A stretch of DNA of 64,000 nucleotides from NCBI GenBank assembly GCA_029783825.1, contig JAREIK010003366.1:403587-467586 (forward strand), read 5' to 3'. The notes beneath the pieces are model-generated. The model made no database searches. It was not told where the DNA came from and saw only the letters and a list, made by a program, of their open reading frames with translations. Positions 50,601 through 63,401 of the stretch are shown piece after piece. The position numbers were made by a program, and so were the translations under genes. Position 1 is the stretch's first letter. Each line of letters opens with the position of its first letter. Origin of the DNA: Sapria himalayana. Lineage: Eukaryota > Streptophyta > Magnoliopsida > Malpighiales > Rafflesiaceae.

Positions 50601-52905
50601 TATATAGATAAAAAGATAGATAGAAAAAAATATATATAGATATTTAGACATATATATATATATATATTTATTTATTTATATTTATATTTATATATATTGT
50701 TAGACAGATAGATAGATAGATAACCAGATAGATAGATACATAGATAGAAACATAGATAGAAACATATATAGAATGATTGATAGATAGATTGATAGATAAA
50801 TTTATATACAAATTGATAGACAGATTGATAGATAGATTAATATACATTGAGATAGGTAGATAGATAAATAGATAATTGGATAGATTTATACAGATATAAA
50901 TAGACAGACAGATAAATAAATAGATATATAGCTAGATAAATAGACTGATAGATAAATATATTGATTGATCAATTGATAGACAAAGAGTTATACAGATAGA
51001 TATATAGATAAATAGACAGATAGTTAAAACAGATTGAAATACAAATAGATAGACACATATATAAATAGAAAGATAGATAGATAGACGTAAAGATAGAAAG
51101 ATAGAAAGACAAATTGATAAATAGATTAATAGATAGATAAAAAGTCAAATAGCTAGATAGATAGATAGATAATTAGAAAGAAAGATATATATATATATAT
51201 ATTCAAAGATAGATAGATAGATAGATGCATTGATAGTTTTACAAATAGTTAGATAGATATATAGAAAGATAGACACATATATATAGATAGATAGATAGGT
51301 AGAGAGATCAATAGATTGTTAGATAGACAGGTAGAAAGATAGATAAATAAAAAGAAAGATATATATATATAGGATACATATTGATATATAGATAGATATA
51401 TAGATAAATAGATAGACAGATAGGTAGATTAACATATAGATAGATTGATATTCTAATAGTTAGAAAGATAGATAGACATAATGATAGATAGATAGATAGA
51501 TAAATAGGTATATAGATAGACATAAAGAGAAACAAATAGACAGATAGATAGATATTCAAATACATAGACAATCAGGCAGATAGATAGTCAAGCAGATTGA
51601 AAGTTAGGCTAACATACAGATAGCTAGAACATATGATAGATATACAATAGACTGATTGACAGAAAGAAAGAAAGATAGATAGATATATAGTAGATATAGA
51701 GCCACATATATAGACACATCGATAGATAGATAGATTGATAGATTAATAGACAAAAAGATAAATAGATAGACAGACAGAGAGAGAGAGAGAGATATATATA
51801 TATATATATAGTTTGATAGATAGACAGATACATAGATAGATAGATAGATAGATAGACATATATAGATAGATATATAGATAGATTGATTTATATTTTGATT
51901 AATAGAAATATAGTTAGACATATTGATAGATAGCTTGATTTACATATTGATAGAGAAGTTGATATACAAATTGATTGACAAATTGATAGACTGATAGATA
52001 GAATGATTCATAGATAAATAGATAGGCAGATATATAAATAAATAGATAGGCAGATAAAAAGATATATTGGTAAATAGGCAGATAGATATATAGATATATA
52101 GATAAATATATAAATTAATATATAAATAGAAAGTAGATAGACAAATAGCTAGATAGATAGAAAGATAGTTAGACAGATAGATAGACATATAAATAAAAAA
52201 AGATTGATAGATAGATAGATTAGATTGAATGATAGACAAATTGATTGATAGATTGATATACAGATTGATACATAAATTGATAGATAGATTTATAGAAAGA
52301 TTATTAGACCAAGAGATAGATAAATATATAGAGATATAAATGATAGTTTGATAGATATATATATATAGATAAATCAATTTACTGATAGATAAATAGATAG
52401 ATAGATAGATAGATTGGCCTATAGATTGATAGATAGATAAACAAATAGAAAGATAGTTAGATAATAGATAGATAGATAGACAAATAGATAGATAGACAAA
52501 AAGATAGATAGATATTTATATAGATAGTTAGATAGACAAATAAATAGATAGATAGATAGATACATAGATAGAAACATAGATAGAAACATTAAGATAGAAA
52601 CATATATAGATAGATTTATAAATAGATTGATAGATAAATTTATATACAAATTGATAGACAGGTTGATAGACAGATTAACAGATAAAGAGATAGTTAGATA
52701 GATAAATAGATAGATGGATAGATTCATACTGATATTGATAGACAGATAGATAGATAAATAGATATATAGATAGATAAATAGACTGATCATATAGATAGAT
52801 AGAGTGATCAATTGATAGACAAATAGATATATAGATTTAAATATTGGTAAATAGACTGATAGTTAAACATATAGGTATACAATTAGGTAGATAGATATAT
52901 AAGAC

Positions 52906-52913
<8 letters not shown>
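44669..52913 (+). repeat. GATA tetranucleotide satellite, block 3
   Basis: This is about 8.2 kb of degenerate GATA repeat in the same orientation as the other blocks. It holds local variants such as (GTTA)n at 46512-46537, GACA-rich stretches and TA tracts (about 46420-46440, 50655-50695). From about 50.8 kb it contains landmarks of a higher-order repeat of about 1.8 kb shared with block 4. Minus-strand (SIYL)n ORFs are artefacts. Confidence 0.97.
52896..52913. repeat. LINE target-site duplication, left copy
   Basis: The 18-bp word TATATAAGACAGATATAT at this position is identical to 58857-58874 on the other side of the LINE. Confidence 0.93.
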
Positions 52914-52960
<47 letters not shown>

Positions 52961-52964
<4 letters not shown>

Positions 52965-54168
52965 AAAAGAGGCTTTTCTCTATTATTAAATAAAACATAA
53001 CCCTCACTTGTAGGCAGAGGAAATACTTTACAACCTCAGAACACTATTTATAGGACATTACATTTACAGGGCAAGGCCCTAACCAAAATAACCCAAAATA
53101 CAGTAACTTATCCTTAGTTAAGTTACCTGTAGCAGAAGCCACTCTCTTTGTGTTCCTTCATATTTATGTAACAGTGAACAAGCAGCAGCATGCAGACTTT
53201 TCGCAGCAACAAGTAGACTCTTCTCAGCAACAGGTAGACTCATTTCAGCAACAGGCAGCACTCTACATAGGTATATGCAGTATGTAAGATTTGTTCCGGC
53301 AGCTTCTTTTTTGTTCTCCCATCTTTCTTATTTTTTATATAGGCGGTTTTTGATAAATATGCTCCTTTATTTGATGTTGTATCAACATCTGTGTGGATGC
53401 AACTAATGACAGACAGCAACATCATTCTTAAGGCATCAGGAACATATATATGATATCAGCATGAATTGCTTGAAGCAGCAGCAAGCAGCAGCTGGTTCAA
53501 GTAACTGGTAGCATATGGGGATAGTGCTGCCCATGTGATCGGACCTCTATCTGTTATCTTCCCCATGCGTCAGGCTCTTCTCTTCACATACTTTCTAAAA
53601 AGTTTCCAGCCGTCTTCCTTCCTCGTTTATATACTGCTGAACCTGTAAAAAGAAAACCAAAGAGAAAAAACGAACGTGCCTACAAGATATCTTGGCACCC
53701 TATTACCCTTATCCCTTGTTAAACTTATACAATATTAGCACATCCTGCAATCTATTGATATGCACATAGATCCCTTGTTAAACTTCCAGCCATCTTCCTT
53801 CCTTGTTAAACTTACACATAGATCAATATTAGCACATAATTAAACTTATACATATTTATAGATATGCACTATTCTGCCGAAATGCAGAATTAGCACATCC
53901 TGCAATGAATTCTCCTTCATTTATACCCTGTTATTCTTCTTAACATCCTGCAAGGAAAGTCAAAAAACATATTTTAAGATATTCACTATTCTGCCGAAAA
54001 GTAGAATTAACACATTTATAACTCTAATCTATATGCTTCTTTTTTAAATTCAATATTCTAAAATTAAGATTTAAATTTTATTTTATTTTTAAAGATGACT
54101 CAACCTCCACCCTTCCATTCCATTATGAGGCAGAAATTCCCTGCAATGTCGAATTCCCGCACTATCAA
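52961..54168 (-). other. LINE 3' untranslated region
   Basis: On the + strand the region contains three tandem 21-bp units (53192-53254) built on GTAGACTCTTCTCAGCAACAG. Phrases around CCCTTGTTAAACTT are repeated near 53720, 53770 and 53805. No ORF of interest is present. The 3' edge reads (in the sense strand) AATAATAGAGAAAAGCCTC before the TA tail. Confidence 0.75.
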
Positions 54169-57100
54169 TCAAAGGTTAAGACTTTGGCATACCTTCGTGG
54201 TCTGTTTGTTTGTTCTAATATAAGGAAATCCCATTTTATCTAAACATGTTATTTCCTTTAGTTTATTTGGCATGGATTTCGCGTTATATTCTGTATCTCC
54301 TCTAGTGGTGCCTATTCTAGATAGACTATCCACTAGATTATTAGCTTCTCTATATATGTGTGTTATTGAGGCCTTCAGTTCATCCAAAAGGCTAAGAATT
54401 ACTTCTAGGTCCTCTTCATACCTCCATAATATTTTCTTATTGATTACTGTTTCAACTAATAATTTCGAGTCTACCTAAACTTAAATATTTTTAAAGTTTA
54501 GCTGCTTACATATCTCTAACCCTGATTTTAATGCTCTAATTTCTGATTCTAGGGCCGAGGAGGCTCTACTAGATCTGGTGAAAGCTCTCTTTACTGTCCC
54601 TGTATGATCTCTTATTACCCCGCCTCCTCCTGCTATTCCAGTGTCCCTGCTAAAACTCCCATCCGTATTAAGTGAGAGTTTGCCAACCGGTGGAGTATTC
54701 CACTGTATACATTTAGCCCATTGCTGTTTTATAACTTTATATGTAAGGTCTCATTCTTTCTCAAGCTTCTTTTCTTGTTTCATTTTCTCTATTTTTATAG
54801 GTTTTATTATTGATATATTACATATCTCCTTTCTAATATCTTTTATAATTTCTGTTAAATTCATCCTTTTATTTTCAAATTTACTTTTGTTTCGAGATTT
54901 CCATATGCACCAGATAATTAGATGCGGCAGTTTCTGATTAAGCCATTTTCTGGTGGGGCTTTTCGTATTTTCTCTTTCCCATTTTTTAACTTTATCTATT
55001 AATCCATCATCTATCTTACATATTCTTTTTTCCCCTTCCATCTCTCTCCATATTTCTGATGCAATAGGCCCATTAGAAAATAAATGATCGGTTGTTTCAA
55101 CCACTTGTGAACAGCATTCACATCTTGATGCCATTTTTATCCCTTTCTTTTGTATATTCTTATCTACCGGTATAGCATTCATTAGAGCCTTCCATGTGAA
55201 GGAGCACATTTTTTGCGGGATGTTTTCTTGCCATACCCATTTGACATTATTTTACCTTCGGATATTTTCTTATTCAAGTTTCGTATTAATAGTTCTAAGT
55301 AGATATCAAAAAGAAGGGGGGATAACGGATCCCCTTGCCTTAAACTTCTATTTGGTTTAAATTCCTCACTTATCTTTCCATTTACCAGGACTCTTACCCA
55401 AGTACTTGAAATGCATCTATATATTAGATCTATGGTTAGCTCAGAGAAGCCGAACCTTCTCAGCACAAAACAAAGGGTATCCCATTCTACTCTATCGAAG
55501 GCTTTCGATAGTTCTAGCTTGACCACTAAGTTTTTTCCTCTTGATTTACCTCCTATTTCTTTCATCATTTCTGATGCAAGTTTTATATTTTCAATCATTA
55601 ATCTATTTTTAATAAAACCCATTTGTTCCTGAGATATTATTGACGGTAAAATTAAGCTTAGTCTATTTTGTAATATTTTTGCCAAAATTTTATAAATAGT
55701 ATTGCATAAACTTATTGGTCTGTAATCCTCACATTTCTGTGGTGATTCTTTTTTTGGTATTAATACTATAAAAGATTTTACCCATGATTTTGGGATTTCC
55801 ACACCTACAAAAAAACTTGCAATTGCATGGACTAGCTCAGTTTTAAGCGTATGCCAATTTACCTGGAAAAAATAATTATTCCAACCATCAGGTCCTGTTG
55901 CACTATCTTTATCAAGAGAAAAGACAGCCTCTTTAACTTCTGGTTCTTCTAGGATCAATTCCATTAAATAATTTTGAGCTTCCGTGATGGTCGCCCTAAT
56001 CTCATGCATTAGAGAATTGTCTGTCCTACATGACTGACTGCATAGTTGATTTTCAAAAAATTTTTTAAAGAGAGCTCCTATTTCCTTTTCATCTTCTACT
56101 CATTTTCCTTCTTCATTTTTTAGTCCTTTAATTTTATTTTTTTGAGATTTTATTTTGGTCATATTATAAAAAAAATTTAGTATTACGATCACCATCTTTT
56201 AACCATTTTATTTTTGCTCGTTGTTTCCAATAAATTTCTTCCATGTGTAATTTCAATCTCAGCTCTCCTTTAGCCTTACTTAGTTCTATCCGAGTTTCAT
56301 TATTATTAGTGGAGTCAAAATCTTGCTCCAGCTTGGCTGCTTTTTCTTCTAGTTTTTTTAGCTCATAGTTTAATTTCCCAAAGACCTCTTTATTCCATGT
56401 TTTTAAACAAGCTTTTAGCCTCGGAAGCTTAATTGATAGAACTTGCATCAGCTTGCCCTTTGCTGGCTCTTTCCAATACTCTTTGACAAGGCCTGCAAAG
56501 CTCGCATGCTTTACCCACATATTTTGGAATTTAAAATTAGACGTATTACTCTGGTTTCTTTGAATCGTGATAATCAGGGGGCTATGGTCAGAACAAGTTC
56601 TATTTAAGTGTCTAAGCCCCGTAATCCCTTGTGAGGTGACCCACTTTGTGTTACACATTATCCTATCCAGTCGAGCCCAGATGACTCCTCTTTTTTGCCA
56701 GTTATTGCACCAGGTATATCTCAAACCAATGAAATCTATTTCCATTAGATTAGTATTAGCTATTGTGTCATTAAATTGTTTCATGGCTACCTTATCCGGT
56801 GGTTTGCCACCATTCTTTTCTTGAGGGCTTCTAATTATGTTAAAGTCGCCTCCTATGATCCAAGGTGAATTTCTACTTGCTATATCTTTCATTTCCTCCC
56901 ATAAAGCCAACCTAGAATGTTTATCATTTTTTGCATAAACTGCTGAAATTATTTGATCTGTGCTCTTATCTAATTTGAAATGTACTATTTGTTCGGTATC
57001 TTTTATTATTTCAATTTTGAGCTTATTGTGCCATAAAATCCAAAGTTTACTATTTAGATTAGCATAAGCCTTATTAAATCCTAAAATTTCTCTATATTTA

Positions 57101-57237
57101 TTTAGTTGATCTTGCAGGACCATTGGTTCTACAATAATCATTAATGAGATTTTATGTTCTTTAATTAAAAGTCTTAATCTATTTATCGTGGGGCTATTAG
57201 CTACCCCCCTAACATTTCAATATAGGCATCTATCCAT
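54169..57237 (-). pseudogene. LINE ORF2 pseudogene: endonuclease, reverse transcriptase, zf-RVT, RNase H
   Basis: ORF2 nicks the target and copies the RNA. It starts at ATG 57237, but TGA at 57217-57219 replaces the Trp of the usual YWNVRG. The endonuclease follows to about 56400 (GGDFNIIRSPQEKNGG, CSDHSPLII). A frameshift sits in a T run near 56164-56175. The reverse transcriptase (55182-56009) has DKDSATGPDGWNNYFFQ, CEDYRPISLCN and LRQGDPLSPLLFDIYLELLI. Its first catalytic Asp (usual KLDLSKAFD) is Glu (codon 55512-55514). The YxDD block and thumb are missing, and sequence jumps at about 55210-55245 straight to a zf-RVT domain (CSFTWKALMNAIPVDKNIQ, CECCSQVVETTDHLF). RNase H closes it, with LNTDGSFSRDTG, ALESEIRALKSGL, VDSKLLVETV and REANNLVDSLSR. 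It is inactive for several independent reasons. Confidence 0.93.
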
Positions 57238-57364
57238 TAAAACCTAATTTAGCTTGGGCTCGAGTTGTACACTTAGATTCATAAGACATGTTAGCATATT
57301 TTTTCGTATTTCTTACTGTTTTAGGAGTGTGAGTAATTTCATGCCTAATCTCATTGTATTTTAC

Positions 57365-58600
57365 CTATTTTCCAAGCACCATGGTCATTTGCTTTAGGGC
57401 CTCCATGGATTGGGTTCTTGAGAGATTCCCCCAATCTTCATTAAAAATATATATATCATCCTTTGCTTTCACCTCAGGCTCGTCTTGAGATACATCACCC
57501 TTGTGACTTGAAGGACAACTAAAAATTACCGATTCATCTTCAGGAAAGTCCATAAGATCCTCGTCTATCCACGCATAATCTTCAAGTTTTTCTTTCAATA
57601 CAAATCTGGTTTTAGATGTTTTTTTATATTTTCTCTTGTGTTTTACCTCCTCTCATCCTTTATTTAAGCTAACATCCTTCACTATCCCCAAGTTAGTCTC
57701 TATCGGGATTACTTCTTCTTGAGTAATCTTTGGATAATCTGGTGGAAAGCATGGGATAATTTCACTGTCCAGATCTCCCTTCGGCTGGATATTTTGTTTG
57801 GGAAGAGGAGCCTCCTCTTTCCTTACCCATTTCATCACCTTCCTACCTCCTCCTTCATGCTGCTGCCCATTGTTCTGCACATCTTCCCCCACCTTGCACG
57901 ATAGATTTACATGCCCGAGCCTCTTACATCTTAGACAGTAAGGCGGAAGGCTTTCGGGGATGACAGTTTGCCAAAACCCCTCTGCCTGTTCACCTTCACC
58001 ACTACCTATCCATATTTTATCGGGCGGTTTAGTTAAGAGGTTAAGCTCAACACATACATGAGCTTTATTCGGCATTGACATGGTTACTGTGGCTTCATCC
58101 TGTAGCATGGGCTTTCCCAAACACGACGAAATTGCATAGAGAGATATTTCAGAGAAAAGATGAAGTGGCAGAAACGGCAATGTAAACCATACCGGGACTA
58201 TAGGCGCCTCTTCAAGAGGAGTGAAATCCTTTGTCCACTTCAGTATACGCATGGGGAAGCCGTCGACTTGCCATAATCCCTGCTGCCATAGGCGATATTG
58301 ATCTTCCAGTAGAGAGCATTGCAGCACGACATGTTTGGCGTCGAAGTTAGCAAATTTCACCTTCCCCTTGGGCTTTAAATTATCGAAAAATTTCTGAACT
58401 TCAATCGCATGAGGCCTGCCGTGAGAGAACTTACCAACGAGCATGTATTCGAAAGGTTCTAAGAGCCTTCGAGATTCTTCGGCAGAGAAGATGATAACCG
58501 GGAGCCCGTTTTTGTTCCCTTGAGTTTGTGAAATCGGCGCGGTTCCCTTCACCATCGAGGCAAAAGACTTATTATTTAATAATAAGTCAGTTTTCTCCAT
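57365..58600 (-). pseudogene. LINE ORF1 (DUF4283 and CCHC zinc knuckle), one in-frame stop
   Basis: This is an RNA-binding protein of plant L1 elements. I place the start at ATG 58600 (MEKTDLLLNNKSFASMVKGT) rather than the upstream ATG at 58693, because the usual SFASMVKG opening of this family follows directly. The DUF4283 domain includes LVGKFSHGRPHAIEVQKFF and QYRLWQQGLWQVDGFPMRIL. A zf-CCHC_4 knuckle follows (PYCLRCKRLGHVNLSC, spacing CX2CX4HX4C, about 57897-57944). A single TGA (57653-57655) interrupts an otherwise continuous frame that continues to the stop at 57365, about 411 codons in all. It lies 127 bp upstream of ORF2. Apart from that stop it looks intact. Confidence 0.9.
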
Positions 58601-58856
58601 TCTCACCTTGAATTGAGCTTGATTTGAGCAGCAATGGAGTATTCTTCGATTTCTCTCTTCGTTGCACAAACTAGCAATTACACATAATAACACTATGCAA
58701 ATATTATATCGAACAACAATTCACGCAGCAATTTGCACAAAAATTCACTCAACAATTCGCATAACAGTTCATCCAAGATAATCGTGAGAGAAAATCACAA
58801 GAGAAAATCACGAGAGAAAAATCGCAAGTGAAAATTTTCAATGCTTTTTATCAGTC
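58601..58856 (-). promoter_or_regulatory. LINE 5' untranslated region
   Basis: About 256 bp lies between the target duplication and ORF1. It includes a short tandem repeat on the theme GAGAGAAAATCAC (about 58782-58830, + strand reading) and CAATTCGCA/CAATTTGCA repeats (about 58725-58760). L1 elements carry an internal promoter here. No specific promoter motif can be named. Confidence 0.6.
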
Positions 58857-59880
58857 TATATAAGACAGATATATTGATAGAAAGAATGATATATATATAT
58901 ATATATATATTAAAAGATAAACAATAGATGTAGAGATAGTTACAGAAATAGTTAAATAGTTAGATAGAAAGATAGACATATATATAGATAGATAGATAGA
59001 TATATAGGCAGATAGATAGATAGATTGTTAGATAGACAGATAGAAAGATACAAAGATATATATATATTTATATATAGATAGATAGACATATAGACATATA
59101 GATGGATATATAGATAAATAGATACACAGATATATAGATAAACATATAGATTGATTGATATACTAATAGTTAGAAAGATATATAGTCATATAGATAGATA
59201 GATAATTAGATTGATAGATAGATATATAGAAAAATAGGTATATACATAGATAGATAGACAGATAGATAGACATGTAGACAAACAAATAAATAAATAGATA
59301 GATATTCAAATAGAGAGATAATCAGGCAGATAGATAGTTTGGAAAATATATAGTTAGGCACACATAAAGGTAGCTAGACCGATAGACAGACAGCTAGACT
59401 GCTAAATAGAAAGATAGAAATATAGATAGATAGACATATATATAAAAATAAATAGATAGACATATATATAGAGATAAAAAGATAGAGAGTTAGTTACATA
59501 GTTAGATAGATAGATAGACAAACACATAGATAGATAGACATACAGATAGATATCTAGATAGATAGATAGATAGATAGCGTAATTTATATACAGATAAATA
59601 AATAGACAGATAGATATATAGATAGATAAATACATATATAGATAGATATATAGATAGATAGATAGATAGATTTATAGTTATATTGATAGACATTGATACA
59701 CAAATTGATAGATAGCTTGATTGACATATTGATAGAGAAGTTGATATACAAATTGATTGACATATTAATAGACTAATAGATAGAAAGATTCATAGATAGA
59801 TAGATAGACAAATATATAAATAAATAGATAGACAAATAAATAGATATATAGGTAGATAGACAGAGAGATAGATAGATAGA

Positions 59881-59925
<45 letters not shown>

Positions 59926-60501
59926 ACAAATAGATAGAAAATAGATAGATAGATAGAAACATAGAAAGAAAGATAGATAGACATATATATAGACATATAA
60001 AGAAAAGAAAGATTGATAGAAAAACTTATTGATAGAAAAATTTATTGATAAATTGATATACAGATTGATACACAAATAGATAGAGAGATAGATAGATAGT
60101 TTGATAGATAGATATATAGATAAATATATAGATTAATAGACATAAATAGACAAATATATAAGCAGATAGATAGATAAATAGATAGACAGGTAGATATATA
60201 GATATATATAATAGAGATATAGATGATAGATAAATAGATAGATAGACAGATATATAGACAAATAGATTGATGGATAGATAGATAGATAGATAGATAGATT
60301 TATAGTTATATTGATAGACATTGATACACAAATTGATAGATAGCTTGATTGACATATTGATAGAGAAGTTGATATACAAATTGATTGACATATTAATAGA
60401 CTAATAGATAGAAAGATTCATAGATAGATAGATAGACAAATATATAAATAAATAGATAGACAAATAAATAGATATATAGGTAGATAGACAGAGAGATAGA
60501 T

Positions 60502-60545
<44 letters not shown>

Positions 60546-60957
60546 ACAAATAGATAGAAAATAGATAGATAGATAGAAACATAGAAAGAAAGATAGATAG
60601 ACATATATATAGACATATAAAGAAAAGAAAGATTGATAGAAAAATTTATTGATAGAAAAATTTATTGATAAATTGATATACAGATTGATACACAAATTGA
60701 TAGAGAGATAGATAGATAGTTTGATAGATAGATATATAGATAAATATATAGATTAATAGACATAAATAGACAAATATATAAGCAGATAGATAGATAAATA
60801 GATAGACATGTAGATATATAGATATATATAATAGAGATATAGATGATAGATAAATAGATAGATAGACAGATATATAGACAAATAGATTGATGGATAGATA
60901 GATAGATATAAAGATAGATAGATAGATTAACAAAAAATATATAGAAAATAGATAGAA

Positions 60958-60993
<36 letters not shown>

Positions 60994-61287
60994 TATATTG
61001 ATAGACAGATAGATAGACAGAAAGATATGCACATAGATAGGTATATAGAAAGTTAGATAAATGGATTACTAGACAGATTGATATACATATTGATTAATAG
61101 CATAATAGTTAGATTGATAGAAAATAGATAGAGAGATTGATATACAAATTTATCAATAGATTGATAGACAGATTGATATACAATTTAATCGAGAGATTGA
61201 TAGAGTGACATATAGACAGGTTGATAGACAGATAGATAGACATATAAATAAATAGATATATAGATAGATAAATAAATAAATAAATAA

Positions 61288-61318
<31 letters not shown>

Positions 61319-63364
61319 GATAGACAGATAGATAGATAGATAGATTAATTGACAAATATATTAGTAGACAGAAAAATAACTAGAAATATAGTCTAATATA
61401 TAGACAAATAGATAGAGTGATGTATAGATAGATTGATAGTCAGATTGATAAACATATTGATAAATAGATTGATAAATAGCTTGATATACATATTGATAGA
61501 CAAGTTTATAATCAATTTGTTAGATAGATAGACAAATAGATAGATGAACATATAAATAGATTGATATACTAATAGTTAGAAAGATAGATAGATATATAGA
61601 GAGATAGATTGATCGTTAGATAGATATATAGATAAATAGATATATAAATAGAAAGATAGATAAGTAGATAGATAGATATAAAGATAAACAAACAGACATA
61701 GATATATATATATGTATGTATGTATGTATGTATTCAAACAAAGAGACAATCCGACAGATGGATAGTCAGGCATATAGAGAGTTAGGCAGACATACAGATA
61801 GCTAGAACATATGACAGAGAGATAACCAGACTGATAGACAAAAAGATAGATAGATAGATAGATAGATAGACAAGCATATACATAGACACATAAATAGATA
61901 GATTTATAGATAGATAGACATATATAAATATAGATAGACAGACAGAAAGATAGATATATAGATAGATAGATAGATACATAGACAGATAAATAGATAGACA
62001 GACAGATAGATAGATAGACATATATATAGATAGATATATAGATTTATTGAATAATTGATTTATATTTTGATTGATAGACATAGTGATAGACAAATTGACA
62101 GATAGCTTGATTGACTTATTGATAAAGAAGTTGATATACAAATTTATTGATAGTTTGATAGACCGATAGATAGGAAAGATTCATAGATAAATTGATAGAT
62201 AGACAGATATATAAATAAATAAATAGATAGATAAAATGATATATTGCTAGATAGATAGATAGATATATAGATAGATAGATAAATTGATATTTAAATAGAA
62301 AGTAGATATACAAATAGCTAGATAGATAAAAATAGAGATAGACAGATAGATAGACATATAAATAAAAGAAAGATTGATTGATTGATTGATTGACTGATTG
62401 ATTAATTGATTGAAAGATTGATATATAGATTGATACACAAATTGATAGACAGATTGATAGATAGATTATTAGATAAATAGATAGACAGATAGATAGAGAT
62501 ATAAATGATAGTTTGATAGACAAATATATAGAGAAATCAATTTGCAGATAAATAAATTGATAAACAGATATATTGGCATATAGATTAACAAATAGATATA
62601 CAAAAAGAAAGAGAAAGAAAGATAAATTGACAAATAGATAGATATATATATATATAGGCAAAAAGATAGATAGATAGATATATACATAGTTAGACAGACA
62701 GGCAGACAGATAGATTGATAGTTATATAGATAGAGACATAGATAGAAACATATATAGATAGATTTATATACAGATTGATAGATACATTTATATACAAATT
62801 GATAGACAGGTTGATAGACAGATTAATAGACAAAGAGATAGACAGATCGATAAATAATTAGATGGACAGATTCATACTTATATATATAGACAAATAGAAA
62901 GATAAATAGATATATAGATAGATTAATAGACTGATCATATAGATAGATAGATTGATTAATTGATAGACAAAAATATATATAGATAGATATATAGATAAAT
63001 AGACCGATAGTTGAAATAGATAGATATACATATAGATAGACACATATATAGATAGATAGATAGACATATAGATAGAAAGATATATAGACAAATTGATAAA
63101 TAGAATAATAGATAGATAAATAGTCAAATAGGTAGTTAGATAGATAGACAGATATATAGATAGAAAGAATGATATAATATATATATATTGAAAGGTAGAT
63201 AGATAGATGCATAGATAGTTACACAAATAGTTATATTTATAGATAGAAAGATAGACATATATATAGATAGATAGAAAGACAGATAAATAGGCAGATAGAT
63301 AGATAGATAGATAATTAGATAGACAAATGGAAAGAAAGAAAGAAAGATAAATATAGATATATAT

Positions 63365-63401
<37 letters not shown>

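Larger units (their letters stand above)
52914..58856 (-). mobile_element. L1-type LINE, full span with internal deletion
   Basis: This is a 5.94-kb non-LTR retrotransposon inserted in the GATA array, with an 18-bp target duplication. On the minus strand its order is 5' UTR (58856-58601), ORF1 (58600-57365), ORF2 (57237-54169), 3' UTR and a (TA)n tail (52914-52960). Because both the 5' end and the tail abut the duplication, insertion was full length and not 5'-truncated. An internal deletion removed part of ORF2. DUF4283 plus CCHC in ORF1 and a C-terminal RNase H in ORF2 place it in the plant L1 lineage. Confidence 0.95.

Noticed and set aside
54751..55209. A separate gene for a zinc-finger protein.
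   Set aside because: The CECC and WKALMNAIPV pattern is the zf-RVT domain of LINE ORF2, in the same frame as the downstream RNase H and joined to the reverse transcriptase by an internal deletion.
54272..57904. Plus-strand ORFs inside the LINE (for example 54641-54937, 55411-55632, 56567-56824).
   Set aside because: They are antisense shadows of ORF1 and ORF2, whose minus-strand domains are clear.
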